The position numbers were made by a program, and so were the translations under genes. From CAZAGA01 sp041912175 (lineage in GTDB: Bacteria > Chloroflexota > Anaerolineae > Anaerolineales > UBA4823), in the NCBI GenBank assembly GCA_041912175.1, contig JAYRNN010000094.1, forward strand, positions 1-7,060: 7,060 nt of DNA, given 5' to 3'. The notes under the pieces were generated by a model that did not search any database, was not told where the DNA came from, and saw only the letters and a program-made list of their open reading frames with translations. Positions 1 to 5,957 of the stretch are shown one piece after another (the first letter of the stretch is position 1; each line of letters opens with the position of its first letter).

Positions 1-117
1 ACCGGATTGCGTATTCCGCTTATATTCCGTTTCAGCGGAATATGCTCATTCACGTATTCCGCCTGGGAGCGACCGTATTCCGTTTATATTCCGCTGATAT
101 TCCGATAAACGGAATAC
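1..117. repeat. Phased ATTCCG repeat cluster, probable insertion-sequence end
   Basis: The hexamer ATTCCG occurs at 13-18, 24-29, 56-61, 77-82, 88-93 and 99-104, with inverted copies (CGGAAT) at 36-41 and 110-115. The pairs 13/24, 77/88 and 88/99 are exactly 11 bp apart, about one helical turn, as expected for several protein molecules bound on one face of DNA. Multiple short repeats near the ends are known from some IS families, notably IS21-like elements; I assign no family because no transposase is visible to the left. The cluster stops at 117, where sequence that fits a PucR-type protein begins. That suggests the element lies outside the window and this is its right end. The alternative is a multi-site operator of a regulator. 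Confidence 0.45.
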
Positions 118-1523
118 GAGGTAGAATCGAGTCTAAACCTCTTTATATAACCGAAAGTGAAACGCTCGCTGAACAGAATCTGGATCCATGTCTTCAAATC
201 GTCATTCTAGCACAGTCAACAGAACTGATATCAAAGGACACTTTCCCTAACACATGGCTACTAATAAAACCCGGGCATACTATGCTTGAGGTTTATGAGC
301 GAATTTCAAGCATATTTTGCCAATACGAAGACTGGAGAAACCGAATCCATCTCGCGGCATTAGCAGGAGCCTCTCTTGAAGATGTTTTAGACTTATGCGC
401 AGAAAAGCTAAAAAACCCAATTGGTGCATACGATACCGCATATGCACTTTTGGGATGTGGTGGCATGAAACCAAATGTACCAGATGCCATCTGGGACATA
501 ACTCTGACACTTGGATACTTCCCGATGGAGAAGTTCCCTATGCTCAGCGAAGCTCGAATATACAACTCAAGAGTGCCTGTTTTTTTTACTTTGAATGAAC
601 TTGGACTTAGTATAATAAGCTCACCGATTCGTGTAGATGATGAAATTGTGGCATCGATTGGCGCAACGGATATATATGGCGAAATCGATAATGCTCAGCA
701 ATCAATTTTTTGTCTCATGCAGCAGATATTGGAGGAAACGCGTGTTTTTGCTTGGTTGAAAAACAATGCAGGACATGAAACTAGTCTAGTAATCAATCAG
801 CTTTTATACGGAAATGATCCAGACGCTTCAGCTCTGGATTTATATCTACGCAGATGGCGCAGTAAAATGAATCAAAAATTTCAAATTGTTTCTATTTACT
901 GTCAAAATGCAATGCAAATTTCTAAAACAGATGCCAACAAAATTCCACGACAATTGACACGTACTCTTGTGAACTCCGTCGTGATCCTCCACGAGGGGAC
1001 GATTCTACTACTTTTGAATCATCCATTATCAAACGAAAACATCAAAGACTTGGACCCAATCCTTGAGAGATATGACTTATATGCTTCAAAAAGTAGTGAG
1101 TTTTCACCATTCTCAAGCTTGCGATACGCTTGGCTGCAATGCTGCTATGACAGAAACGCTAGAACAGATTATTCCAATTATCGATTACAGTCTTTCTCTA
1201 GTAATTATATGAATATTCTGATTAACTCTCTTGATCAGGAGATGAGCTTAAAAGCGTTATGCCATTCTGCTGTCTGGAACTTTCGCAAATCAGAAAATGG
1301 TTTGGAATGGATCGAGTCCCTTTTACAATACTTGATTCACGGAATGAATTACTCTGCAGCAGCTAATGTATTAGAACTCCATAGAAACACGCTAGTGTAT
1401 CGGATTGAGAAATGGGAAGAAGTGCTGGGGAAGACTTTTTCGGAAATAGATGAGGAAGAAACCTTACATTTGATGATGTCTTGTAGAATCATTCGATACA
1501 TTGAAAAAAAATGTGATGAATAA
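42..1523 (+). CDS. PucR/CdaR-type transcriptional regulator, 5' end probably replaced
   Basis: The 493-residue product belongs by its C-terminus to the PucR family of DNA-binding regulators, which typically sense small metabolites. The C-terminal helix-turn-helix is clear at about residues 430-465: NYSAAANVLELHRNTLVYRI followed by EKWEEVLG matches the family pattern (N-x-x-A-A-x-x-L-x-x-H-R-N-T-L-x-Y-R). The middle, about 100-240, could be a GAF-like sensor region, a weak inference. The first 25 residues are a translation of the ATTCCG repeat cluster, and no Shine-Dalgarno precedes ATG 42. Family-like sequence starts near residue 30 (ESKPLYITESE), so perhaps 40-60 native N-terminal residues are missing. 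The gene is strongly AT-rich and differs in codon use from everything right of 1625. It is probably a 5'-truncated or IS-fused gene; the DNA-binding half is intact. Confidence 0.8.
   Translation: MLIHVFRLGATVFRLYSADIPINGIRGRIESKPLYITESETLAEQNLDPCLQIVILAQSTELISKDTFPNTWLLIKPGHTMLEVYERISSIFCQYEDWRNRIHLAALAGASLEDVLDLCAEKLKNPIGAYDTAYALLGCGGMKPNVPDAIWDITLTLGYFPMEKFPMLSEARIYNSRVPVFFTLNELGLSIISSPIRVDDEIVASIGATDIYGEIDNAQQSIFCLMQQILEETRVFAWLKNNAGHETSLVINQLLYGNDPDASALDLYLRRWRSKMNQKFQIVSIYCQNAMQISKTDANKIPRQLTRTLVNSVVILHEGTILLLLNHPLSNENIKDLDPILERYDLYASKSSEFSPFSSLRYAWLQCCYDRNARTDYSNYRLQSFSSNYMNILINSLDQEMSLKALCHSAVWNFRKSENGLEWIESLLQYLIHGMNYSAAANVLELHRNTLVYRIEKWEEVLGKTFSEIDEEETLHLMMSCRIIRYIEKKCDE
75..117. 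repeat. Perfect 13-bp inverted repeat closing the repeat cluster
   Basis: GTATTCCGTTTAT at 75-87 is the exact reverse complement of ATAAACGGAATAC at 105-117, with a 17-bp spacer that itself holds two more ATTCCG copies. No T-run follows, so it is not a classic terminator. It may be a transposase-binding or terminal structure of the element proposed for 1-117. Confidence 0.7.
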
Positions 1524-1612
1524 TAGATTACATTTACTATACATAAAAATTCATTTTTAATGGATTCTCTAAAGATATTACTATTTTTCACATTCTTGAT
1601 ATCTTATTCTCG

Positions 1613-1624
1613 TTATGTGTGTGT
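1613..1624. other. Composition junction, AT-rich to GC-rich DNA
   Basis: AT-rich DNA after the regulator stop (1524-1612) ends in a TATGTGTGTGT run and gives way at 1625 to GC-rich DNA coding on the minus strand. The solute-binding protein reads normally up to W-A-N (codon N at 1625-1627), then shows only T-H-T and a stop derived from the TG run. It is either a recombination or insertion boundary, or an assembly join between two organisms at a short low-complexity stretch. Confidence 0.7.
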
Positions 1625-1909
1625 GTTCGCCCACATCACGATATCCGGACCTGTACCTACCGGTACTGAGGCGACAATATCGTCATACAGGTCGTCCTTT
1701 TTTACCAGGGTGAAGGTGATATTGGGATGCAACTGGTGGTAATCATCGAACACCTGTTGATAGGCTGCGATCACACCTTCATTCAACATTGCGTGCCAGA
1801 TCGTAAACGAGTAGTCACGCGTTGGCCCATTCACGATGGGAAGAAACGTATGCGTCTCCGCCGGGGATGGACGCCCGGGATCAACGGCCTGGCCAGAAAA
1901 AGAAGCCAT
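1613..1909 (-). pseudogene. ABC sugar-type extracellular solute-binding protein, truncated fragment
   Basis: The fragment resembles the N-terminal part of family-1 (maltose/maltodextrin-type) periplasmic binding proteins, which deliver substrate to an ABC importer. Diagnostic parts are TIWHAML, a helix ending in FDDYHQLHPNITFTLVKKDD, and GTGPDIVMWAN. Full proteins are about 400-450 residues; here only 98 remain from ATG 1909 before the stop at 1613-1615, created by the junction. The segment ETHTFLPIVNG resembles a linker style I associate with secreted Chloroflexota proteins. The frame stays open upstream of 1909 and reads SLVASALVVTNRVEAQ, like the rear of a signal peptide with a V-E-A cleavage site, but there is no charged N-region or ATG and it overlaps the transporter stop. 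The 5' end may therefore be damaged too. No permease genes are present, so it cannot function. Confidence 0.7.
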
Positions 1910-1959
1910 CTCCTGCGCTTCTACGCGGTTGGTTACAACCAGAGCGCTGGCAACCAAAC

Positions 1960-3225
1960 TTACGCCTTTTCCCCCTGCGCCTTCCTGCGCCGAAAAGCCG
2001 GCGCCAGGCTGGCAAAGATCAGCGCGGCGACCAGGTTCCAAAAGCCGCCCAGGTACCAGATGGCGGCCGGGGCGACCGCCTCGTAGGTCCAGCCGGCGAT
2101 GGCCGGGCCAACCCCGCGGCTGAAGCTCCAGCCGATCCAGTACACGCTCATGTAACGGCCGCGCATCTCGGGCGGCGCCAGGTTGACCGCAAAGCTGGTG
2201 AAGGTCGGGGCGATCAGCAGCTCGCCCACGGTCAGGATGGCCATGCTGACCCCGAATTGCAGCGGGTTCTGGCCAAGCGCCATGCTGGCGACCCCGGCAG
2301 CGTAGAACAGCGCCCCGGCCGCCAGCACCTTCAGGCTGTTGTAGCGCCGGATGCGGGAGGCCACCGGCACCTGGAACAGCACCACCATGATGGCGTTGAC
2401 CGAGATGATCCAACCCAGGGCGGCTTCGCCCAGCCCCAGCTTGTCGACGCCGTACACACCCAGCATCTGGAAAGGCAGCGCCGCGCCCATGCCGTTGAAG
2501 GCAAAAGCCAGCACCGCCGCCAGGAACAGCGTATCCTGGGCGATGCGCCGGTAGCCGCCGGCCGCCGAGCGGGTCTGTTTGCGCTGCATCCCGGCGGGCG
2601 AGACCAGGGCAGGCGCCGCCGGCAGCGTCTCGACCATCATCAGCAGCACCATGGCGGCGAAGACGCCCATGGCGGCCGCGGCGGTCAGGAAGCTGGCCCG
2701 GTAGCTGACCGCCGCCACGAAGCCGCCCAGCACCGGGCCGATGGCCACGCCGGCGTTGTTGACCGTGCGCAGCAGCGAATAAGCCGGCAGGCGGCGCTCA
2801 TCGTCGGTGATCAGGTCGGCCACCATGGCGTCCGCCGAAACCCGGTAAAGCGGTACGAAGAAGCCGCGTAGCCCGAGCAGCACGGCAAACATCCACCAGC
2901 CGCTGGCGAAGGCCATCAAGGCGTACAGCAGCGCCACCGCCCCCAGGCTGGCGCCCATCAGGTACTTGCGGCCGTAACGGTCGGCGAAGGCCCCCGCGCC
3001 GAGGGTGGTGAACAGCGCCACGCTCTGCTCGATAATCGGCAGGATGGTCACGGCGCTGAGCGCCAACCCGAGCTCGTCGTGCAGGTAGATGTTCAGGAAG
3101 GGCCAGATGAAGCCAACGCCGATGGTGTTGATCAACTGGCCGGTCATCAGCAGCCAGTACTGGCGTGGGTAAACCACGCTCAGCCTGCGCAGCCGGGCGC
3201 GCAGCATGAGGGTGAATGAATTCAT
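1960..3225 (-). CDS. MFS transporter
   Basis: A 421-residue major facilitator superfamily membrane protein of normal length, with roughly twelve hydrophobic segments. The loop between segments 2 and 3 carries the family's motif A as GAFADRYGRK (residues 78-87, with D82 and R86). The N-terminal arm is basic (MLRARLRRL), as expected for a cytoplasmic end, and the C-terminus is RRRKAQGEKA. The sequence resembles bacterial drug or solute exporters, but the substrate cannot be read from it. ATG 3225 is chosen because an in-frame TAA lies a few codons upstream and the family's N-terminal arm follows directly. There is no recognisable Shine-Dalgarno; a GATAAT box sits only 8 nt before ATG, so the mRNA may be leaderless. 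The peptidase gene upstream shares the strand but lies 194 nt away behind its own promoter, so co-transcription is uncertain. Confidence 0.9.
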   Translation of the reverse strand: MNSFTLMLRARLRRLSVVYPRQYWLLMTGQLINTIGVGFIWPFLNIYLHDELGLALSAVTILPIIEQSVALFTTLGAGAFADRYGRKYLMGASLGAVALLYALMAFASGWWMFAVLLGLRGFFVPLYRVSADAMVADLITDDERRLPAYSLLRTVNNAGVAIGPVLGGFVAAVSYRASFLTAAAAMGVFAAMVLLMMVETLPAAPALVSPAGMQRKQTRSAAGGYRRIAQDTLFLAAVLAFAFNGMGAALPFQMLGVYGVDKLGLGEAALGWIISVNAIMVVLFQVPVASRIRRYNSLKVLAAGALFYAAGVASMALGQNPLQFGVSMAILTVGELLIAPTFTSFAVNLAPPEMRGRYMSVYWIGWSFSRGVGPAIAGWTYEAVAPAAIWYLGGFWNLVAALIFASLAPAFRRRKAQGEKA

Positions 3226-3233
3226 TGTGTTTG

Positions 3234-3239
3234 ATTATC
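3234..3239 (-). promoter_or_regulatory. Candidate -10 box of the MFS gene (leaderless)
   Basis: GATAAT, preceded by T on the minus strand, matches TATAAT at five of six positions and ends 8 nt before the start codon. That would place the transcription start at or very near the A of ATG. No good -35 hexamer is seen at 16-18 bp; a palindrome occupies that area instead. Confidence 0.4.
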
Positions 3240-3244
3240 ATTTT

Positions 3245-3268
3245 TGCTTACCTGACGCCGGGTAAGCA
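3245..3268. promoter_or_regulatory. 8-bp inverted repeat, candidate operator for the MFS gene
   Basis: TGCTTACC (3245-3252) and GGTAAGCA (3261-3268) are perfect inverted copies separated by 8 bp. The palindrome lies immediately upstream of the candidate -10 box, over the -35 region, a common place for a dimeric repressor or activator site. In neither direction is it followed by a T-run, so it is not a typical terminator. No regulator gene of matching composition is adjacent. Confidence 0.4.
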
Positions 3269-3419
3269 GGCGATGTAAGATGCGCCTTATCGGACCAGCG
3301 CCCCCGGCCGGGTCACCCGCCAGGCGGCAAACCCAGGCGGCCGGGCCGCCGCTCGAGCGCAGGCAGCGGCGACCGCCGCGCCGTGCGCCAGGGCGAGCAG
3401 CCCGGCGGCAGTCAGATCG

Positions 3420-4460
3420 CTACTCGATAAACTCGCCCAAAGCACGGGCGGTGTGTCCCTGGAAACCCGTGGTGGTTTGGGCAAAGGTGAGCGAGTTGTA
3501 GATCGCTTCTTCGGTTGCCTCGATGGCAGCCTGGAAGAGCGGAGAAAGCCCATCATTGGGCAGCTCCGGGTAGGCGGTGACCTGGCGGCGGCGGTCAGGC
3601 GTGCGGCGCACACCCGGATGGGTGGAAAAGGCGATGGCGTAGTCGCCCGAGCCATTGTGCAGGGATGCGCCGCTGCGCGCCAACCCGCCCAATGCGCGGC
3701 GCGCCAGGCGGGCCAGGTTGCGATCGGAGAGCGGGGCGTCGCTGGCCAGGACGATCATGATCGACTCGCCCGGCGGCGGCGGGGCGAGCTGCTGCTTGAG
3801 ATCATACTGGCCCAGCTCAACCCCCAGCGGGCGGCCGGGCAGTTGCAACACGCCGCCAAAGTTGGTCTGCACCAGCACGCCCAGCGTCCAGCCGCCCAAC
3901 CCGGCGGGCAGGCGGCGCGAGCTGCTGCCGATGCCCCCCTTCCAACCAAAACACACTGTGCCGGTCCCGGCGCCTACGCAGCCCTGCAGGACGGGGCCGG
4001 GGCGGGCCGCTTCCAGCGCCTGCAAACAGTCGGCCGGGGTGACGCGGCGCAAGCGGATATGGTTCAGCCAGCCATCGTTGGTCTCGCCAACCAGCGGGTT
4101 GAGCGAGGCGACGCGCTCGTTGCCGGGCTGGGCCAGCGTCCATTCGACCAGCGCCTCGGCGGCGCGCGGTACGGCGAGGGTGTTGGTGAGCAGGATGGGG
4201 GTTTCGATTTCACCCAGCTCGATCACCTGGGTGCTGCCGGTCAGCTTGCCAAAGCCGTTGCCGACGGCCAGGCCGGCGGGGACTTTGTCCTGGAAGATAT
4301 TCCCGGCGTGGGGCAGGATCGCCGTCACGCCGGTGCGGATGTCGTCGCCTTCGATCAGGGTGCAGTGACCGACGGCCACGCCGGCGACGTCGCCGAGGTC
4401 GTTGAGCGGGCCGGGGGGCAGGATGCCGGGGAGGATGTTCAGGTCGCGGGCTGAGGGCAT
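3420..4460 (-). CDS. P1-family peptidase (DmpA-type aminopeptidase / D-esterase)
   Basis: The 346-residue product matches the N-terminal-nucleophile family that includes Ochrobactrum DmpA and beta-aminopeptidases, which self-cleave into two chains and remove N-terminal residues from small peptides or amides. Visible family features in order: GVAVGHCTL (27-35), GVTAILP (44-50), NGFGKLTG (68-75), TNTLAVPRA (92-100), VGETNDGWLN (124-133), FGWKGGIGSSSR (171-182), TLGVLVQTNFG (192-202), SIMIVLASDAPL (233-244), ARRALGGLARSG (253-264) and GSGDYAIAFST (270-280). By alignment from memory, Ser233 is the nucleophile, equivalent to DmpA Ser250; the residue before it is Glu rather than the usual Gly. Length is close to the family norm (about 330-375). 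No signal peptide is seen, so it is probably cytoplasmic. A perfect TATAAT 7 nt before ATG suggests a leaderless transcript. Confidence 0.9.
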   Translation of the reverse strand: MPSARDLNILPGILPPGPLNDLGDVAGVAVGHCTLIEGDDIRTGVTAILPHAGNIFQDKVPAGLAVGNGFGKLTGSTQVIELGEIETPILLTNTLAVPRAAEALVEWTLAQPGNERVASLNPLVGETNDGWLNHIRLRRVTPADCLQALEAARPGPVLQGCVGAGTGTVCFGWKGGIGSSSRRLPAGLGGWTLGVLVQTNFGGVLQLPGRPLGVELGQYDLKQQLAPPPPGESIMIVLASDAPLSDRNLARLARRALGGLARSGASLHNGSGDYAIAFSTHPGVRRTPDRRRQVTAYPELPNDGLSPLFQAAIEATEEAIYNSLTFAQTTTGFQGHTARALGEFIE

Positions 4461-4467
4461 GCTTGAA

Positions 4468-4473
4468 ATTATA
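4468..4473 (-). promoter_or_regulatory. Perfect -10 box for the P1-peptidase gene (leaderless)
   Basis: TATAAT on the minus strand is followed by 7 nt and then ATG 4460. A start site at the usual distance falls on or next to the ATG, leaving no room for a Shine-Dalgarno, and none is present. No convincing TTGACA-like element is found at 17 bp. The consensus match in GC-rich surroundings makes chance less likely. Confidence 0.55.
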
Positions 4474-4548
4474 GCATCGATGGGAGCGGTCGCTGCGAGC
4501 GTCTTGGGCGAGGCAGTCTGTTCATCGCGTTGCGCCTAAAGGGGTTCA

Positions 4549-4577
4549 TTGCCTGAACGCAGGCGGCATGGTATGAT
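4549..4577 (+). promoter_or_regulatory. Sigma-70-type promoter of the methyltransferase/DUF7000 operon
   Basis: TTGCCT (4549-4554) and TATGAT (4572-4577) are separated by exactly 17 bp. They match TTGACA at four of six positions and TATAAT at five of six. Transcription would start near 4584, giving a leader of about 128 nt before ATG 4712. It lies roughly 75-90 bp from the opposing peptidase promoter, so the two transcripts diverge. Confidence 0.55.
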
Positions 4578-4632
4578 CATTCCATCGTCTCGCAGAAATT
4601 CTTGGCGGCCTGGGCGCCGGGCGGTTATGTTG

Positions 4633-4651
4633 GACCGGCCGTTAGCCGGTC
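4633..4651 (+). promoter_or_regulatory. Leader hairpin 1 upstream of the methyltransferase gene
   Basis: GACCGGC (4633-4639) pairs with GCCGGTC (4645-4651) around a 5-nt loop. The all-Watson-Crick, GC-rich 7-bp stem should be stable in RNA. It lies in the long 5' leader, ahead of a second hairpin and the ribosome-binding site. AGCCGG at its 3' side could instead pair with CCGGCT at 4687-4692, so two alternative folds are possible. Confidence 0.5.
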
Positions 4652-4658
4652 GGGCTGG

Positions 4659-4679
4659 GGTCAAACGAACAGTTTGACC
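4659..4679 (+). promoter_or_regulatory. 21-bp palindrome / leader hairpin 2
   Basis: GGTCAAAC (4659-4666) and GTTTGACC (4672-4679) are perfect inverted copies around GAACA. As RNA it is an 8-bp stem with a 5-nt loop ending 18 nt before the AGGAGG. As DNA it has the size and symmetry of an operator for a dimeric TetR- or GntR-type repressor. No T-run follows, so it is not an intrinsic terminator. It matches no riboswitch class that I recognise. Confidence 0.5.
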
Positions 4680-4697
4680 TACATGGCCGGCTGTTAA

Positions 4698-4703
4698 AGG
4701 AGG
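4698..4703 (+). promoter_or_regulatory. Strong Shine-Dalgarno of the methyltransferase gene
   Basis: AGGAGG lies 8 nt before ATG 4712 and fixes that start. It is the strongest ribosome-binding site in the window and contrasts with the minus-strand genes, which have none. Confidence 0.75.
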
Positions 4704-4711
4704 GATTTGCG

Positions 4712-5380
4712 ATGAATAATTCCCTAAAACTGGTTCGGATCGGACTGATGGCGCTGGTCTGGCTGCTGTGGGCGTGGATGCTCTTCGGGCAGTTTTCGCC
4801 GCCGGTGGATGTCATCATCATTGTAGGCGGGCCGCTGCTGGTATACCCAGTCATCTGGCTGGCCAGAAAGGCGCTCGACCGGGAGCCGACGGAGGCGCGC
4901 GCGGCCTGGGTCGCCACCTACGTCCACTATGCCGTGGGCGGGCTGTTTGGCGCGGCTGTCATACGCGCCATCGTCACCCAGGCGGCCTGGCCGGGCCCAA
5001 CGCTGCCCATCCCGACCCAGATCGGCCTGCTGCTGGTCATCCTCAGCAGCGCGGCCGGGCTACTGTCCGTGATCAACCTGGCCTTGAAAGGGTGGGGCGC
5101 GCCGTTTGCGATTGCGCTCAGCCAGAAGGCGGCGGTGGAATGGATGTACGCCTGGACGCGCAACCCGATGGCGCTGTCCGGGCTGGCCTTGCTGGCCTCG
5201 CTGGGCATTTTGTACCAATCCTGGCTGTTCGTGGGTTGGGCGCTGCTGGTGGTCTCGCCGGCGCTGCTGTATTTTGTGAAAGTTTACGAAGAATGCGAGC
5301 TGGAGATCCGCTTTGGCGAGTCGTACCTGGCGTATAAAGCCAAGACGCCGTTTTTGTTTCCGAGGAGGCCGAGGGATTAA
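4712..5380 (+). CDS. Isoprenylcysteine carboxyl methyltransferase (ICMT)-like membrane protein
   Basis: The 222-residue membrane protein has hydrophobic segments at about residues 5-27, 29-49, 70-90, 103-125 and 150-185. Its C-terminal part shows the ICMT/PEMT SAM-binding pattern: YAWTRNPMALSG (about 146-157), then after a hydrophobic hairpin E-C-E-L-E-I-R-FG-E-S-Y-L-A-Y (about 193-206) and a closing TPFLFPRRP. Such bacterial proteins are probable SAM-dependent methyltransferases acting on membrane lipids or small hydrophobic acceptors; the substrate here is unknown. The usual R-N-P-M-Y is R-N-P-M-A. It is the first gene of a two-gene operon, with a strong ribosome-binding site and a hairpin-rich leader, and is followed 4 nt later by a DUF7000-like gene. 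Chromosomal composition agrees with its neighbours. Confidence 0.8.
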   Translation: MNNSLKLVRIGLMALVWLLWAWMLFGQFSPPVDVIIIVGGPLLVYPVIWLARKALDREPTEARAAWVATYVHYAVGGLFGAAVIRAIVTQAAWPGPTLPIPTQIGLLLVILSSAAGLLSVINLALKGWGAPFAIALSQKAAVEWMYAWTRNPMALSGLALLASLGILYQSWLFVGWALLVVSPALLYFVKVYEECELEIRFGESYLAYKAKTPFLFPRRPRD

Positions 5381-5384
5381 AACC

Positions 5385-5891
5385 ATGCAAACCATCCAAC
5401 AAGACCTCGCTGGGTTCCGCCTTCAGCTCGAGAAAGGCTCGATCCAGCGAGCCTACCGGGCGCTGATTGCCTTTATGACCGGGCTGCGGGCGCACTTTGC
5501 CGGGCAGTACGGCGAGGAGGCCGTCTCGGCGCTCTACCTGGGCTACCTGGACATGACCTACTTCGCCGTATTCCCGCCCGCGCTCAAGACGCTCGACCTG
5601 AAGGCGGCAGTCGTTTTCAATTACGCGGCTTTCCGCTTCGAAACCTGGCTGGTCGCCCGCAACCGCAAGCTGCAGCGGCAATACTGGGAGCTGTTTCGCC
5701 AGAGCCAGTGGCCTGAATACCAGGTCGTAACGCCCGCCAGCGGCGTGGACGCCATCGTCGAGTATGACCTGGCCGGGGAAATCGACCTCGGCGATCCGCA
5801 GGCCCTGACGGCGAAGATCGACCAGGCTGTGGCGGCGTTCATCGCCGACATAGAACGCTGCCTCGCCGAACATCAAGCCAGAGCTTCCTGA
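5385..5891 (+). CDS. DUF7000-like protein of unknown function
   Basis: The 168-residue soluble protein resembles, from memory, the family annotated as DUF7000, whose members share a start like LEKGSIQRAYRALIAFMTGL (residues 15-34), a YLGYLDMTYF block (51-60), AAFRFETWL (81-89), then YWELFRQSQWPEY (100-112) and an IVEYDLA segment (124-130). No catalytic motif, signal peptide or membrane segment is evident; the C-terminal third is probably helical. ATG 5385 is chosen over the longer open frame because it follows GAGGGA at a suitable distance and the residues after it match the family's start. The GAGGGA lies inside the last codons of the upstream methyltransferase gene (4 nt between stop and start), so translation is probably coupled and the two proteins may work together. 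Confidence 0.75.
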   Translation: MQTIQQDLAGFRLQLEKGSIQRAYRALIAFMTGLRAHFAGQYGEEAVSALYLGYLDMTYFAVFPPALKTLDLKAAVVFNYAAFRFETWLVARNRKLQRQYWELFRQSQWPEYQVVTPASGVDAIVEYDLAGEIDLGDPQALTAKIDQAVAAFIADIERCLAEHQARAS

Positions 5892-5957
5892 CCCCGCCTC
5901 GCGCAGAGAGGGATCAATGGGCATCCAGATCAGTTTACCAATTGCCTTGCTCATCAT

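Noticed and set aside
13..117. ATTCCG repeats as a CRISPR array
   Set aside because: The repeated unit is only 6-8 bp, spacing is irregular overall, some copies are inverted, and no cas gene is nearby.
1822..2871. Long plus-strand open frame of 349 codons
   Set aside because: It is antisense to the clear MFS transporter, rich in R, A, G, Q and H as expected from a GC-rich shadow frame, and shows no family motif.
3245..3268. Hairpin as an intrinsic terminator for the peptidase gene
   Set aside because: On the minus strand it is followed by A residues rather than a T-run; its position at the MFS promoter fits an operator better.
3226..3419. Small minus-strand gene in the MFS-peptidase gap
   Set aside because: The alanine-rich hydrophobic frame there is explained by GC-rich composition; it overlaps the peptidase end in another frame and has no good start.
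3453..4454. Plus-strand open frame of 333 codons
   Set aside because: It mirrors the P1-family peptidase, whose motifs are continuous on the minus strand; the plus-strand product is low-complexity and has no ribosome-binding site.
4584..4711. Leader as a known riboswitch or T-box
   Set aside because: I could not match a T-box core, SAM riboswitch or other familiar consensus, and there is no terminator hairpin with a T-run.
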